From Stigmatella aurantiaca DW4/3-1 (GTDB taxonomy: Bacteria; Myxococcota; Myxococcia; Myxococcales; Myxococcaceae), in assembly GCF_000165485.1 (NCBI RefSeq), contig NC_014623.1, forward strand, positions 2,623,501 through 2,687,500: DNA of 64,000 nucleotides. The letters run 5' to 3'. Positions 9,722 to 18,401 of this stretch are shown here, one piece after another. A model generated the notes under the pieces. The model had not been told where the DNA came from, did not search any database, and saw only the letters and a list, made by a program, of their open reading frames with translations. Each line of letters begins with the position of its first letter. Within the stretch, counting starts at the first letter, position 1. The translations under genes and the position numbers were made by a program.

Positions 9722-9860
9722 GGTGAGATGCTATGCGCCACGGACAAGGAAGTGCACGTCCTCGATGGTGCTCCACCCGGGAGCTGGCGCTCCTTTCGGC
9801 TCTTTCCATTCTGACGTGGGAGGTGCTGGGAGCGGTACTAAATGTGTGAGGGAGGCCGGG

Positions 9861-11183
9861 ATGACGTCGAAGTCGCTGCCAAAGAACAAGCGCTCGAAAG
9901 AGGAAGTGCTCGCGGAGCTGCGGACCCTGCGCGCGGAAGACGCGCGCTGGAAGGAGGGCCGTACCTTCAGCCTCGTTTATCACGTGGATGACGAGCACTC
10001 GGCGCTGCTCAAGGAAGCCTATGGCGAGTTCATCTCCGAGAATGGGCTGTCGCCCCTGGCCTTTCCGTCCCTGCGCCGCATGGAGTCCGACGTGATTTCC
10101 ATGGCCGCGGAGCTGTTTCACGGCAATGAGGACGTGGCGGGCACGATGACCACGGGGGGCACCGAGAGCATCATGATGGCGGTGAAGGCCGCCCGGCAGT
10201 GGGCCCGCGAGGAGAAGGGCATCGGCCGTCCGGAGATGATCGTCCCCCTGTCGGTCCACCCCGCCTTCGAGAAGGCGGCGCATTACTTCGATGTGGACAT
10301 CCAGCACGCGGCCCTGGGGGCGGATTTCCGGGTGGATGTGCGGGAGGTGGAGCGCCTCATCACCCCGCGCACGGCGCTCATCGTGGGCAGTGCCCCCCCG
10401 TACCCCCAGGGTGTCCTGGACCCCATCTCCGAGCTGGCCGCGCTGGCCCAGGCCCGGGGGTTGCTGTGCCATGTGGATGCGTGTCTGGGGGGGTTCTTCC
10501 TGCCGTTCGCAAGGAAGCTCGGCCGGGACATTCCCCCGTTCGACTTCGAGGTCCCGGGGGTCACCTCGCTGTCCGCGGACCTCCACAAGTATGGCTATGC
10601 GGCCAAGGGGGCCTCGGTGGTGCTGTACCGCAACCGGGCCTTGAGGCGGCATCAGTTCTTCACCTATGGCGGGTGGCCGGGGGGGTTGTACGCCTCCCCC
10701 TCCATGACGGGGACGCGGCCCGGGGGGGCCATCGCCGCGGCCTGGGCGGTGATGCAAGCCCTGGGCGAGGAGGGCTACCTGGAGAACGCGCGGCGCGTCC
10801 TGTCCGCGACCGACACCCTCGTCGCGGGCATCAACGCCATCCCCGGTCTGCGGGTGCTGGGGGCGCCCCAGGTGGGGGTGTTCGCCTTCAGCTCCGATTC
10901 CCTCAATGTGTACGAGCTGGGGGATGCGATGGAGGCCCGGGGTTGGAAGATGGACCGGCAGCAGAACCCGCCCGCGCTGCACTGCATGATCACCCCCTCG
11001 CATGAGCGCATCGTGGAGCCGTTGCTCGCGGATCTGAGGGACTGTGCGTCCAAGTTGGCCGCGGGGGAGCCCGCACCGGAGGGCAGCGCGGCCATGTATG
11101 GCATGGTCGGGGCCATCCCGGATTCAAAGCAGGTGGATGGCTTCCTCCTGGAGTTCCTGGATGGGGTCTTCGATCGCACCTGA
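9861..11183 (+). CDS. Sphingosine-1-phosphate lyase-like PLP enzyme
   Basis: 440 residues, a fold-type I PLP enzyme of the group II decarboxylase family. Several motifs are those of sphingosine-1-phosphate lyase: GTMTTGGTESIMMAVKAAR (phosphate cup), HVDACLGGFFLPF, SADLHKYGYAAKG with the PLP-binding lysine at K243, and YGGWPGGLYASPSMTGTRPG. S1P lyase cleaves phosphorylated long-chain bases to a fatty aldehyde and phosphoethanolamine. There is no N-terminal membrane anchor, as in other bacterial homologs. The ATG at 9861 follows ggaggccggg; longer upstream frames lack a ribosome site. A DUF819 membrane gene begins 22 bp downstream, so the two are probably co-transcribed. Glutamate or aspartate decarboxylation is a less likely alternative. 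Confidence 0.85.
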   Translation: MTSKSLPKNKRSKEEVLAELRTLRAEDARWKEGRTFSLVYHVDDEHSALLKEAYGEFISENGLSPLAFPSLRRMESDVISMAAELFHGNEDVAGTMTTGGTESIMMAVKAARQWAREEKGIGRPEMIVPLSVHPAFEKAAHYFDVDIQHAALGADFRVDVREVERLITPRTALIVGSAPPYPQGVLDPISELAALAQARGLLCHVDACLGGFFLPFARKLGRDIPPFDFEVPGVTSLSADLHKYGYAAKGASVVLYRNRALRRHQFFTYGGWPGGLYASPSMTGTRPGGAIAAAWAVMQALGEEGYLENARRVLSATDTLVAGINAIPGLRVLGAPQVGVFAFSSDSLNVYELGDAMEARGWKMDRQQNPPALHCMITPSHERIVEPLLADLRDCASKLAAGEPAPEGSAAMYGMVGAIPDSKQVDGFLLEFLDGVFDRT

Positions 11184-11205
11184 GGCAGTGAAAGGGGAGG
11201 CGTGG

Positions 11206-12342
11206 ATGACGGCCGTTCAGGTGCTGTTTTTCCTGCTTTTTCCGGCTCTGGCGATCCGGATGGGCGAGCGGTTTCGCGTGGCGAAGATTCTCGGTCCGGT
11301 GACGCTCTGTTACGCGGCGGGGTTTGTCTGCGCCAACCTGCCGGGCGTGACGCTGTCCTCGGCCGCCTCGATGCAGGTGAGCGAGATCGCGGTCCCGTTG
11401 GCGATTCCCCTGCTGCTGTTCTCCGCGAATGTGCGCGTGTGGCCGAAGCTGGCGCGCCCGCTGCTCATCTCCTTCAGCCTGGCGTGCGTCGCGGCGATCC
11501 TGGCCGCGGGTTCCGTCAGCTGGTGCTTCCGGGGGGAGACCGATGAGTGGTGGAAGATCGCCGGCATGCTGGTGGGGGTCTACGTGGGCGGCACCGCCAA
11601 CATGGCGGCCATCGGGCGGGTGCTGGAGGCGCACAGCGAGACGTTCATCCTGCTCAATACGGCGGATCTCGCCGCGGGCGGTGTGTACCTCCTCTTCCTG
11701 CTCACCTTCGCCCAGCGGCTGCTGCTGCGATTCATGCGGCCGTTCACCGCCTCGGCGCACCCTGCGCTGTTCGAGCATCCGGGCGAGACGATGGGGTCCT
11801 GGACGCGGCACCACCTCCGGGACATGGGGTGGGGGTTCGGGCTCGCGGTGGCCATCGTCGCGGTGGGGGTGGGGGGGACGCAGCTCGTGCTGGAGAAGCT
11901 GGAGGCGGGCCCCGCGCTGCTGATCATCACCACGCTGGGCATCGCGGTGTCCCTGTCGAAGCGCGTGCACGCGCTCGTGGGCACCTATGAGCTGGGGGAG
12001 TATGTGCTGCTCATCTTCTGTGTGGCCATGGGCTCGCTGGCCGACCTGCGGATGTTGAGCGGGGGCAGCGCGATGCTCGTGCTCTTCGTGGTGGCGGTGA
12101 TGGGGCTGGCCATCGTGCTGCACGTGGCGTTCTCGGCGCTCCTGCGCATCGATGTGGACAGCACGCTGGTCTGCTCGACGGCGACCATCTACGGCCCAGC
12201 CCTGATCGGGCCGGTGACGGCCGCCCTGCGCAACCGGGCGCTCGTGGGGCCTGGCCTGACGCTGGGACTCGCGGGGTTGGCGCTGGGCAACTACCTCGGG
12301 CTCGCGACGGCGTGGGGCTTGCGCTGGTTGGCGGGCGGGTAA
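11206..12342 (+). CDS. DUF819 family integral membrane protein
   Basis: 378 residues, almost entirely hydrophobic, with about ten membrane segments. Family features of DUF819 (related in fold to GltS-type and other inverted-repeat carriers) include an early LLFPALAIRMGERFRVAKILGP segment, a GxxVGVYVGGTANMAAIG loop at about 120-135 and a matching late STATIYGPALIGPVTAAL loop. Family members are thought to be transporters but substrates are mostly unknown. The ATG at 11206 follows aggggagg. It lies 22 bp behind the S1P-lyase-like gene, which suggests that it moves a substrate or product of that enzyme (inference). Its stop is 18 bp from the convergent ABC permease. Confidence 0.85.
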   Translation: MTAVQVLFFLLFPALAIRMGERFRVAKILGPVTLCYAAGFVCANLPGVTLSSAASMQVSEIAVPLAIPLLLFSANVRVWPKLARPLLISFSLACVAAILAAGSVSWCFRGETDEWWKIAGMLVGVYVGGTANMAAIGRVLEAHSETFILLNTADLAAGGVYLLFLLTFAQRLLLRFMRPFTASAHPALFEHPGETMGSWTRHHLRDMGWGFGLAVAIVAVGVGGTQLVLEKLEAGPALLIITTLGIAVSLSKRVHALVGTYELGEYVLLIFCVAMGSLADLRMLSGGSAMLVLFVVAVMGLAIVLHVAFSALLRIDVDSTLVCSTATIYGPALIGPVTAALRNRALVGPGLTLGLAGLALGNYLGLATAWGLRWLAGG

Positions 12343-12360
12343 GGCACAGGGGGGGACGGG

Positions 12361-14022
12361 CTACTCGCGCGTCACCGCCCGTAGGATGAGCTCCCGGCGC
12401 TGCTCCAGCACGCGCAACGCCAGGGGAAGGGTGAGCCGGTAGACCATGGCGTACAGCGCGGCGCTCAGGGCGATCATCGCCACCGTCTGGGGCGTGGGCC
12501 CGGACGTGCCCGCGAGCTTCAAGGCCCAGCCGAAGGGCATGCTGCCCAGCGCGGCGGCGACGATGCCAAGCAGGGAGGCGAGGAGGGGCAGCTTGTCGCG
12601 CCGCTGGAGGCTGGCGTGGAACTTCACCGGGAAGTACAGCGACAGGAAATTGCCCGCCGCCAGCGTGAGGGGCACCAGGGCGGCCACGGAGGCCATGGCG
12701 CACAGGAAGTCCACCCACGAGCCGTGGCCGAAGTACACGCGGTAGAAGAGGCCGATGAGCAGGGCCATGCCCAGGCCCGCCATCCCTTGCACCAGGTTCT
12801 TGGCGCGCAGCACCTCGGCCAGGTCCACGGGCGCGGCCAGGAACACGGCAAAGCCCTGTCCGTCGTAGGCGAAGGTGTTCTGCGAGAAGGTGGAGGAGAT
12901 GACGATGGCACCGTAGACGGCCAGGCCTCCCATCAGCCACGCGTCCGCGGAGGACCCCAGCAGGTACTCGAAGAGCGCCCGCCCGGACAGGAGCTTCAGG
13001 AGAATGGCCAGCACGAAGGGCACGGCCAGGAGCAGCCGCGCCCGGGGGTTGCGCCACAGGTCCAGCGCCTCGCGCATGACGAGCGTGCGGAACCGGCTCC
13101 CCGTCCGGACGAAAGGATCCCGGTCTCTGGATTCCTTCCGCGCAGGCCCCGCCCGCCCCGATTGGCGGTGAAAGCGCAGGAGCAGAACGTACGCCACCGC
13201 CAGTCCGATGAGCGCGAACACGCCCAGCCCGAAGGACTCGGCCAGGGCGATGCGCACGCGCCCGTGGGCGAGCTGGCCCAGGGAGTCTCCGAAGAAGCCC
13301 GAGGGCACGCGGCTGAGCGCGATGGCGGCGTTGATGATGAGGCTCATGTCCAGGGCGTCCATGCCCCCCGCCTCGCTCACGGCCGTCAGCCACGAGGTGT
13401 CGATGGGGGGAATGAGCGAGGCGGCGAAGAGGAACAGGGCAAAGCCGCCGCCGATGATTTCCGCGCTGCGCTTCTCCCGCAGCACGTTGAGGACGGCATG
13501 CAGCCCGGCGCGGCTCCAGGCGGCACACAGCAGCGCGAACAGCGCGTAGTTGAGGGCGGCGATCCACGGGGCCCGGAGTCCGTGCACCGAGGCATAGCCG
13601 AGGGCCGCGCCCGTCAGGGGGGCGTAGAAGACCAGCGCCCGGGGCTCGAAGAGGCTGGCCACGGTGGAGGCGATGAGCAGCCGGAAGGGGGAGATGGGGA
13701 AGGCGGCGTACCGGCTCAGCTCCGAGTGGTCATCCACCCCCGCGGACAGAATGGGCCACGTCACCCACACCGCGGCCGTGACGAAGCACAGCAGGTTGAG
13801 GAGGAAGTAGGGCCAGACGTTGCTGAAAGCCACCGGCCGCCACCGCATCAGGCCGAAGAAGACGAGCCCGAAGAAGAGGGCTGGGGCGCTGGAGAAGAAG
13901 AAGGTGGCCACCGCCAGCACGCGGCTGGGGCGGCCGGTCCCCCGGTTGAGTCCGATGTGCAGCCTCAGGCCCCACAGCAGCCCCAGGTGCCGGAAGAAGC
14001 CAGGGGCACGGGGCGGGCTCAC
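12361..14022 (-). CDS. ABC transporter permease (ABC-2-like)
   Basis: 553 residues with about twelve predicted membrane helices in two halves (FFFSSAPALFFGLVFFGL near residue 45; LLLAVPFVLAILLKLL near 335). A charged cytoplasmic linker (RKESRDRDPFVRTGSRF) separates the halves. It starts with GTG at 14022, overlapping the stop of the ATPase gene by four bases (GTGA), so the two are translationally coupled. Together they form an exporter or membrane-remodelling ABC system. The cargo is unknown; no biosynthetic genes are adjacent. Confidence 0.85.
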   Translation of the reverse strand: MSPPRAPGFFRHLGLLWGLRLHIGLNRGTGRPSRVLAVATFFFSSAPALFFGLVFFGLMRWRPVAFSNVWPYFLLNLLCFVTAAVWVTWPILSAGVDDHSELSRYAAFPISPFRLLIASTVASLFEPRALVFYAPLTGAALGYASVHGLRAPWIAALNYALFALLCAAWSRAGLHAVLNVLREKRSAEIIGGGFALFLFAASLIPPIDTSWLTAVSEAGGMDALDMSLIINAAIALSRVPSGFFGDSLGQLAHGRVRIALAESFGLGVFALIGLAVAYVLLLRFHRQSGRAGPARKESRDRDPFVRTGSRFRTLVMREALDLWRNPRARLLLAVPFVLAILLKLLSGRALFEYLLGSSADAWLMGGLAVYGAIVISSTFSQNTFAYDGQGFAVFLAAPVDLAEVLRAKNLVQGMAGLGMALLIGLFYRVYFGHGSWVDFLCAMASVAALVPLTLAAGNFLSLYFPVKFHASLQRRDKLPLLASLLGIVAAALGSMPFGWALKLAGTSGPTPQTVAMIALSAALYAMVYRLTLPLALRVLEQRRELILRAVTRE

Positions 14023-14837
14023 GCGGACTCCCGGCGCAAGGGCGTCACCGCGCCGGGGCTCTCTCCATAGAAGGACAGGCGGGCATTGCGCGCCGCGGGC
14101 ACGCTGATGAGCTTCTCGAAGAGGGCCTCCAGCGAGGCCGTGCCGTGCCGTGCCAGCAGCTCTCCCACCGGCCCCTGGTCCAGCATCTTCCCGCCGCGGA
14201 GGATGCCCGCGTGGGTGGCCAGCCGCTCGGCGATCTCCAGCACGTGTGTGGTGAGCAGCAGCGTCACCCCGCGCCGGCTCAGCTCCCGCAGCAGCTCCCG
14301 GATGACGCCCGCGGCCAGCACATCGATGCCCTCGAAGGGTTCGTCCAGGAACACCAGCTCCGGGGCGTGGATCAGCGCCGCGGCGATGGCGAGCCGCCGG
14401 CGCATGCCCTTGGAGTACTCGGCGACGAGCGCGCCCGCCTTGTACGTGAGCTCAGTCAGTTCCAGCAGCTCCGCCGCCCGCGCCGCCGCCTCTTCGCCCT
14501 CCAGGCCGTACATGCGCCCGCAGAAGGTGAGGTACTGGCGCCCGGTGAGCCGCTCGAAGAGGCTCAGCTCCTCGGGCACCATGCCGATGCGGCTCTTCAC
14601 CTTCAGGGGGTGACGGACCGCGTCCAACCCCAGCAACTGGATGGAGCCCCCATCCGGGCCGTACACACCGGTGAGCAGGGCCAGCGAGGTGGACTTCCCC
14701 GCGCCGTTGGGTCCGAGGTAGGCGTAGAAGGCGCCCCGGGGAATCTGGAGATCCAGCCCGTTGAGCGCCGTGAAGCTCCCGAAGCGTTTGATGAGCCCTC
14801 GGGCATCGACGGCCAGATCCGTGGGAGAGTGCGGCAT
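14019..14837 (-). CDS. ABC transporter ATP-binding protein
   Basis: 272 residues with a full nucleotide-binding domain: Walker A GPNGAGKS at about 44-51, Q-loop region (GMVPEELSLFERLTG), signature YSKGMRRR (a variant of LSGGQ typical of exporter ATPases such as the CcmA/NatA type), Walker B ELVFLDEP and H-loop LTTHV. It is partnered with the overlapping ABC-2 permease. ATG at 14837 gives MPHSPTDLAVD; the longer in-frame extension upstream has no supporting signal. Confidence 0.93.
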   Translation of the reverse strand: MPHSPTDLAVDARGLIKRFGSFTALNGLDLQIPRGAFYAYLGPNGAGKSTSLALLTGVYGPDGGSIQLLGLDAVRHPLKVKSRIGMVPEELSLFERLTGRQYLTFCGRMYGLEGEEAAARAAELLELTELTYKAGALVAEYSKGMRRRLAIAAALIHAPELVFLDEPFEGIDVLAAGVIRELLRELSRRGVTLLLTTHVLEIAERLATHAGILRGGKMLDQGPVGELLARHGTASLEALFEKLISVPAARNARLSFYGESPGAVTPLRRESA

Positions 14838-14887
14838 GGGTGGCCGGAGTCTCGGCCGGACGTGCCCTCGCCGACAATCCCCCCGGG

Positions 14888-15265
14888 CTAGTGCATCAGC
14901 GACATCTCGGGCGGGCCGACGATCTGCTGCACGGTCATCCGCACCTTGTCCAGGTCCACCGGCTTGGAGATGTAGCCGGCGGCGCCGACCAGCTCCGCTT
15001 CCCATTCGAAGCCGTAGCCGGAGATGATGATGATGGGCAGCCCGCGGGCCCGGGGCATCTTCTTGAGTGCGTCCAGAAGGCCCCAGCCGCTCATGACGGG
15101 CATGCGGAGATCCAACAACACCGCGGCGGGCATGTCGCCCTCGAGCAGATCCAGCGCCTCGCGGCCGTTGGCTGCCTGGACAGTGCGGTAGCCCAGTTCC
15201 TCGAGGGCATCGCAGATGAGCGTGCGGTGGCTCGCGTCGTCGTCGACGACCAGGATGTGAGACAT
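14888..15265 (-). CDS. Single-domain response regulator
   Basis: 125 residues, a stand-alone CheY-like receiver without output domain. The acidic pocket (D8, D9, D10), phosphoacceptor D52 (LLDLRMP), S82 (IISGYG) and K101 (ISKPVD) are all present, so it should be phosphorylatable. It is 50 bp upstream of the ABC ATPase gene on the same strand. Single-domain receivers are common in myxobacterial phosphorelays; the partner kinase is not adjacent. Confidence 0.92.
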   Translation of the reverse strand: MSHILVVDDDASHRTLICDALEELGYRTVQAANGREALDLLEGDMPAAVLLDLRMPVMSGWGLLDALKKMPRARGLPIIIISGYGFEWEAELVGAAGYISKPVDLDKVRMTVQQIVGPPEMSLMH

Positions 15266-15401
15266 GGTGGTGCCTCGGTCAGACAGCCAGTGGGGGTTGG
15301 CGTGATTCTATGGACCGCAACATGGGATCTCCCTTTGAAATACGGAAGGGGGGGATCCGTTTTTCAACAGGTTCGGGCTCGAGAACCATGCACTTTCCGG
15401 G

Positions 15402-16343
15402 CTAGAGCAGCCCATAGAGCCGCAGAGCGTTCTGTCCCAGGATTCCCGCCTCCACCTGCTCCCCCAGGCGCAAGCCTAGCAGGGTCTTCAGCTCGCGGTC
15501 CCAGGCGTAGGGCAGGTGCGGGAAGTCCGTTCCATAGAGGATGCGCTCGGGGCGCACTTCCAGTGTCCCTCGGGGCAACGGGATGGGGAAGTAATCCGCC
15601 GCCGCCATGGTGGTGTCCAACCAGAGGGTGTCGTACCGCTCCAGCAGGCGGGCATAGCCCTCGAACTCGTCTGCCCCCAGGTGCGGCACGCACAGCTTCA
15701 GGCGGGGGTGGTCCTGGAGCACGCGCTCCACGCGCTCCGCCGAGCAGAGCGCGTGGGGATCGCATGCATAGTGGGGGCTGGAGGGTTCACGGCCGGCGTG
15801 CATGACGAGCGGGCGCCCGGCCTTCGCGCAGGCCTCGTACACCTCATGAAGGGCGGGATCATCCGGCGCGAAGCACTGGACATGGCAGTGCAGCTTCACG
15901 CCCTGAAGCCCCGCGGCGAACGCCTCCGCGAGGATGTCCGCCGCGCCCGCTTCGCCGGGAAGCACGGTGGCCAGCCCCACCACGCGCGGCTCGGCGCGCA
16001 TCACCTCGGCCATGTAGGCATTGAGGAACCGGGCCATGCCCGGCTTGTGCGCGTAGTGCAGCGCCACCACCCGGCTCACCCCTCGGGACAGCAGGAAGTC
16101 CAAGACCTGGGGCGTGTGGAGCTTGTAGCGGATGGGCCAGCCGTACCGCTCGAACCAGCGCCAGATGGCCTCGAAGACGCCATCCGGGAAGAGGTGGACG
16201 TGGGCGTCCACCACGGGGGGCAACCCCTCGGGCAGCCTGGGCCCCTCGGCGTCATGGAGGGCGGGCAGGGGCGGGGAGCGGCCGGAGGTACCCAGCCAAG
16301 CGGTGGCGGGGCCGAGGCAAGCGGGGGCTTCGTGAGAGGACAT
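15402..16343 (-). CDS. Amidohydrolase family protein (Amidohydrolase_2)
   Basis: 313 residues of the metal-dependent TIM-barrel hydrolase superfamily. Metal-binding motifs are in order: DAHVHL at about 46-51, a histidine in LQGVKLHCH (about 150), VMHAG (about 180) and the late aspartate in YGTDFPH (about 275). The family includes decarboxylases of the ACMSD type and hydrolases; the sequence does not fix the reaction. A small unknown gene starts upstream on the same strand and ends 16 bp before this start, so they are probably co-transcribed. Confidence 0.88.
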   Translation of the reverse strand: MSSHEAPACLGPATAWLGTSGRSPPLPALHDAEGPRLPEGLPPVVDAHVHLFPDGVFEAIWRWFERYGWPIRYKLHTPQVLDFLLSRGVSRVVALHYAHKPGMARFLNAYMAEVMRAEPRVVGLATVLPGEAGAADILAEAFAAGLQGVKLHCHVQCFAPDDPALHEVYEACAKAGRPLVMHAGREPSSPHYACDPHALCSAERVERVLQDHPRLKLCVPHLGADEFEGYARLLERYDTLWLDTTMAAADYFPIPLPRGTLEVRPERILYGTDFPHLPYAWDRELKTLLGLRLGEQVEAGILGQNALRLYGLL

Positions 16344-16359
16344 GCGGGAGGACCTGCCG

Positions 16360-16590
16360 CTACTCCTTCTTGGAGGGGGGCGCCTGTTCCTGATCCAACC
16401 GCCGCAGGAAGTGGTTCTGCTGGGAGTAGCCCTGCCGCTCCAGCCGCTGGGCCTCGATGAGGTCCGCGACCTTGGCGCACACCTGTCCCAAGGTCCGGAG
16501 GGACTCGGCGAGCAACTTCTCCATCTGCGCCTGGGGCTCCTCGCCCTGGCGGATGGCTTTGTCGCGGCGGAACAGCAAGGGCAACTTCAT
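16360..16590 (-). CDS. Small hypothetical protein
   Basis: 76 residues, charged and helical (MEKLLAESLRTLGQVCAKVAD, then SQQNHFLRRLDQEQ), with no signal or membrane segment. The ATG at 16590 has gggcgag upstream. The frame is open further upstream but that part is low-complexity and unlike coding sequence. It lies 16 bp before the amidohydrolase. No family recognised; a small coiled-coil regulator or structural protein is possible. Confidence 0.65.
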   Translation of the reverse strand: MKLPLLFRRDKAIRQGEEPQAQMEKLLAESLRTLGQVCAKVADLIEAQRLERQGYSQQNHFLRRLDQEQAPPSKKE

Positions 16591-16882
16591 CTCGCCCAAT
16601 CTAGGGGATGTGTTGCCTCGGTGCCACTCGGCCTCTGGAGGCCCCTTGGGAGGCCCCTGGGACCGTTGTGGGTGCCGCGCCGGGTCGATCTCAACAGATT
16701 TACAAAGGGGCAAATTTACCAAATCGGGCGTTGGACCCGTTTTCTCCCTCGGAAAGGCCGTGGAGTGGGCTGCCAAGAGCCTGGATCCCCAGGGGTTTGA
16801 CGAATTTTCAAATGGGGGGATGACGAAGAGTTAATTCGTGCTTAGAGTTCCGCCATCCCACTTAACCCACGGGGGACTGCGC

Positions 16883-17155
16883 ATGGCCTACGACGGCGAA
16901 CTTGTGAAGATGGAGAATGGTCGCTGGGCGCGGTTCCAGCGATGCCGGATGTTCCGTCCTGATGTCGCGGACGCCGGCGAGACGATGTTGCTCATCGCGG
17001 TGGAACTCGATGAGCGCTACCAGGGGCTGCTGGACGAGGTCGAGGACTCGCTGGCCCAGTACCGGCGGCAGGGCATTCCGGTTCAGGTCCAGATGCACCC
17101 GGACGCCCAGGGCGTTGTCCTCCAGCCCGAGGTTGCGGCACAGAGTGTCCACTGA
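16883..17155 (+). CDS. Small hypothetical protein
   Basis: 90 residues, soluble (MAYDGELVKMENGRWARFQR, then MLLIAVELDERYQGLLDEVE). ATG at 16883 is preceded by ggggga at good spacing; an upstream GTG at 16838 is possible but poorer. It ends 45 bp before a strong intrinsic terminator on the same strand, which supports expression as a single-gene unit. I do not recognise the family. Confidence 0.7.
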   Translation: MAYDGELVKMENGRWARFQRCRMFRPDVADAGETMLLIAVELDERYQGLLDEVEDSLAQYRRQGIPVQVQMHPDAQGVVLQPEVAAQSVH

Positions 17156-17200
17156 GTCCATCACCCCCCGGGGTGAGGACCTTGTTGACCGATGAACAGA

Positions 17201-17241
17201 CCGAGGCCCCGCGGCTTTTCTGGCGCGGGGCCTCGGCTTTT
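17201..17241 (+). terminator. Rho-independent terminator
   Basis: A perfect 13-bp stem (ccgaggccccgcg / cgcggggcctcgg) with a 10-base loop is followed by ctttt on the plus strand. It closes the small gene ending at 17155 and faces the convergent TatD gene. Confidence 0.85.
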
Positions 17242-17271
17242 ACAACGCGGCGCGGCCAAGCCCCGGAATTT

Positions 17272-18054
17272 TCAGGCGGTGACCTGAAAAAAGCGCTCGG
17301 CGTTCTGGCAGGCCACGCGGCGCACCACCCGTTCGGAAAGATTGGCCTTGGCCAGCAGGCGCGCCAGCCGGGCCAGTCCCAGGATGTCTCCCGCGCCGTC
17401 CCCGGCGTCGGAGTTGAGCACCAGCCGCTCACTGCCCAGCTTGCGCACCAGCGCCACCGCCCGTTCCGCCTTCAGGGCCTCGGGGTGCAGGGTCAGCCCC
17501 GCCCAGTGGCCGCAGCCCAGGATGGCCCCCACCGTGCGCGCGGTGGCGTGGTCCACCAGCACGCGCGAGGGCAGGTTGCCCGCGGTGCGCAGCAGCGTGA
17601 GGATGCGCCGGGTGTGGCGCTCCTTGTCCTGGGTGGGGGTATGGACCACCACCCGGAGCTTGAGCCGCCGCGCCAGGGCGAGTTGCTCCAGGAAGGCTTC
17701 CTCCTCCTCCTCGCCCCCCGCGTGCAGCCCCGTCTCGCCCAGCGCCACCACGCGGCCTCCTTGAAAGTAGTCCGGCAGGCTGGAGAGCACCTCGGACAGC
17801 CCGCGCCGGGGGATACAGCGGGGGTGGACGCCCAGCGCGGCGTACGCGCGGATGCCCAGCCGGTCGAGCCGGGGGATCTGCCGGCCCACCAGGTCATCGA
17901 AGTGGAGCCGCAGGGCCTTGGGGGTGGGCTCCGCGAAGTGGTGGGCCACCACCAGCACCCGCTCCACTCCGAAAAAGCGCATGGACTCGAGATCCTGGTC
18001 GCTCAAGGACTCGGGGTGTAGGTGCGCATCGAAGAGGGGCAACAACTCAGGCAC
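17272..18054 (-). CDS. TatD family metal-dependent hydrolase
   Basis: 260 residues. TatD/amidohydrolase features: FDAHLHP at residues 8-14, the conserved glutamate in VVALGETGLH (about 107), VVVHTP (about 135), a histidine in VLVDHATA (about 170), and the terminal metal aspartate in LNSDAGDG (about 215). TatD proteins are usually 3'-5' nucleases active in DNA or RNA quality control. Here the GLDFH sequence near the active glutamate is GLHAG, so it is a divergent member and may act on another substrate. Confidence 0.85.
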   Translation of the reverse strand: MPELLPLFDAHLHPESLSDQDLESMRFFGVERVLVVAHHFAEPTPKALRLHFDDLVGRQIPRLDRLGIRAYAALGVHPRCIPRRGLSEVLSSLPDYFQGGRVVALGETGLHAGGEEEEEAFLEQLALARRLKLRVVVHTPTQDKERHTRRILTLLRTAGNLPSRVLVDHATARTVGAILGCGHWAGLTLHPEALKAERAVALVRKLGSERLVLNSDAGDGAGDILGLARLARLLAKANLSERVVRRVACQNAERFFQVTA

Positions 18055-18197
18055 GGCAACCTCGATCGGGGTCTGGTCTGAGTCTGGGCGGTGTCCCCCC
18101 CTCCAGACAATTTCAGCATGACGAAATTTTTGAACTTGCTCTGCTGTAAGAATCCAGACAGAGTGGAAACATCATGCGTCGCCCATCGGGGTAGGTT

Positions 18198-18368
18198 ATG
18201 AGCACCACCGCCGTCAAGCCCGCGCAGTTCCCTCCCTCCCGAGAGCAGGAGGTAAAGGTTTTTTTCCGGCCGCGGTTTGGCATCCGGGTCGTCGCGGGCG
18301 GCCTGTCGGTGGATGTCCGCACCGGGCCGGATGAAGACAAGGAGAAGTCCGAGCCCTCGCACGGTTGA
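18198..18368 (+). CDS. Small hypothetical protein upstream of glmU
   Basis: A 56-residue reading frame: MSTTAVKPAQFPPSREQEVK, then FFRPRFGIRVVAGGLSVDV and a charged tail. The ATG is preceded by ggggtagg. The stop is 33 bp before glmU on the same strand. Codon use is GC-rich at third positions like its neighbours. No family is recognised; it could also be a non-coding leader. Confidence 0.45.
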   Translation: MSTTAVKPAQFPPSREQEVKVFFRPRFGIRVVAGGLSVDVRTGPDEDKEKSEPSHG

Positions 18369-18401
18369 CGATCCCGGCGGTGCTCCTTATCTCTGCGCCG
18401 C

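Noticed and set aside
9678-9860. Longer N-terminus for the S1P-lyase-like protein
   Set aside because: It overlaps the divergent PilZ gene start, has no family similarity and lacks a ribosome site, unlike ATG 9861.
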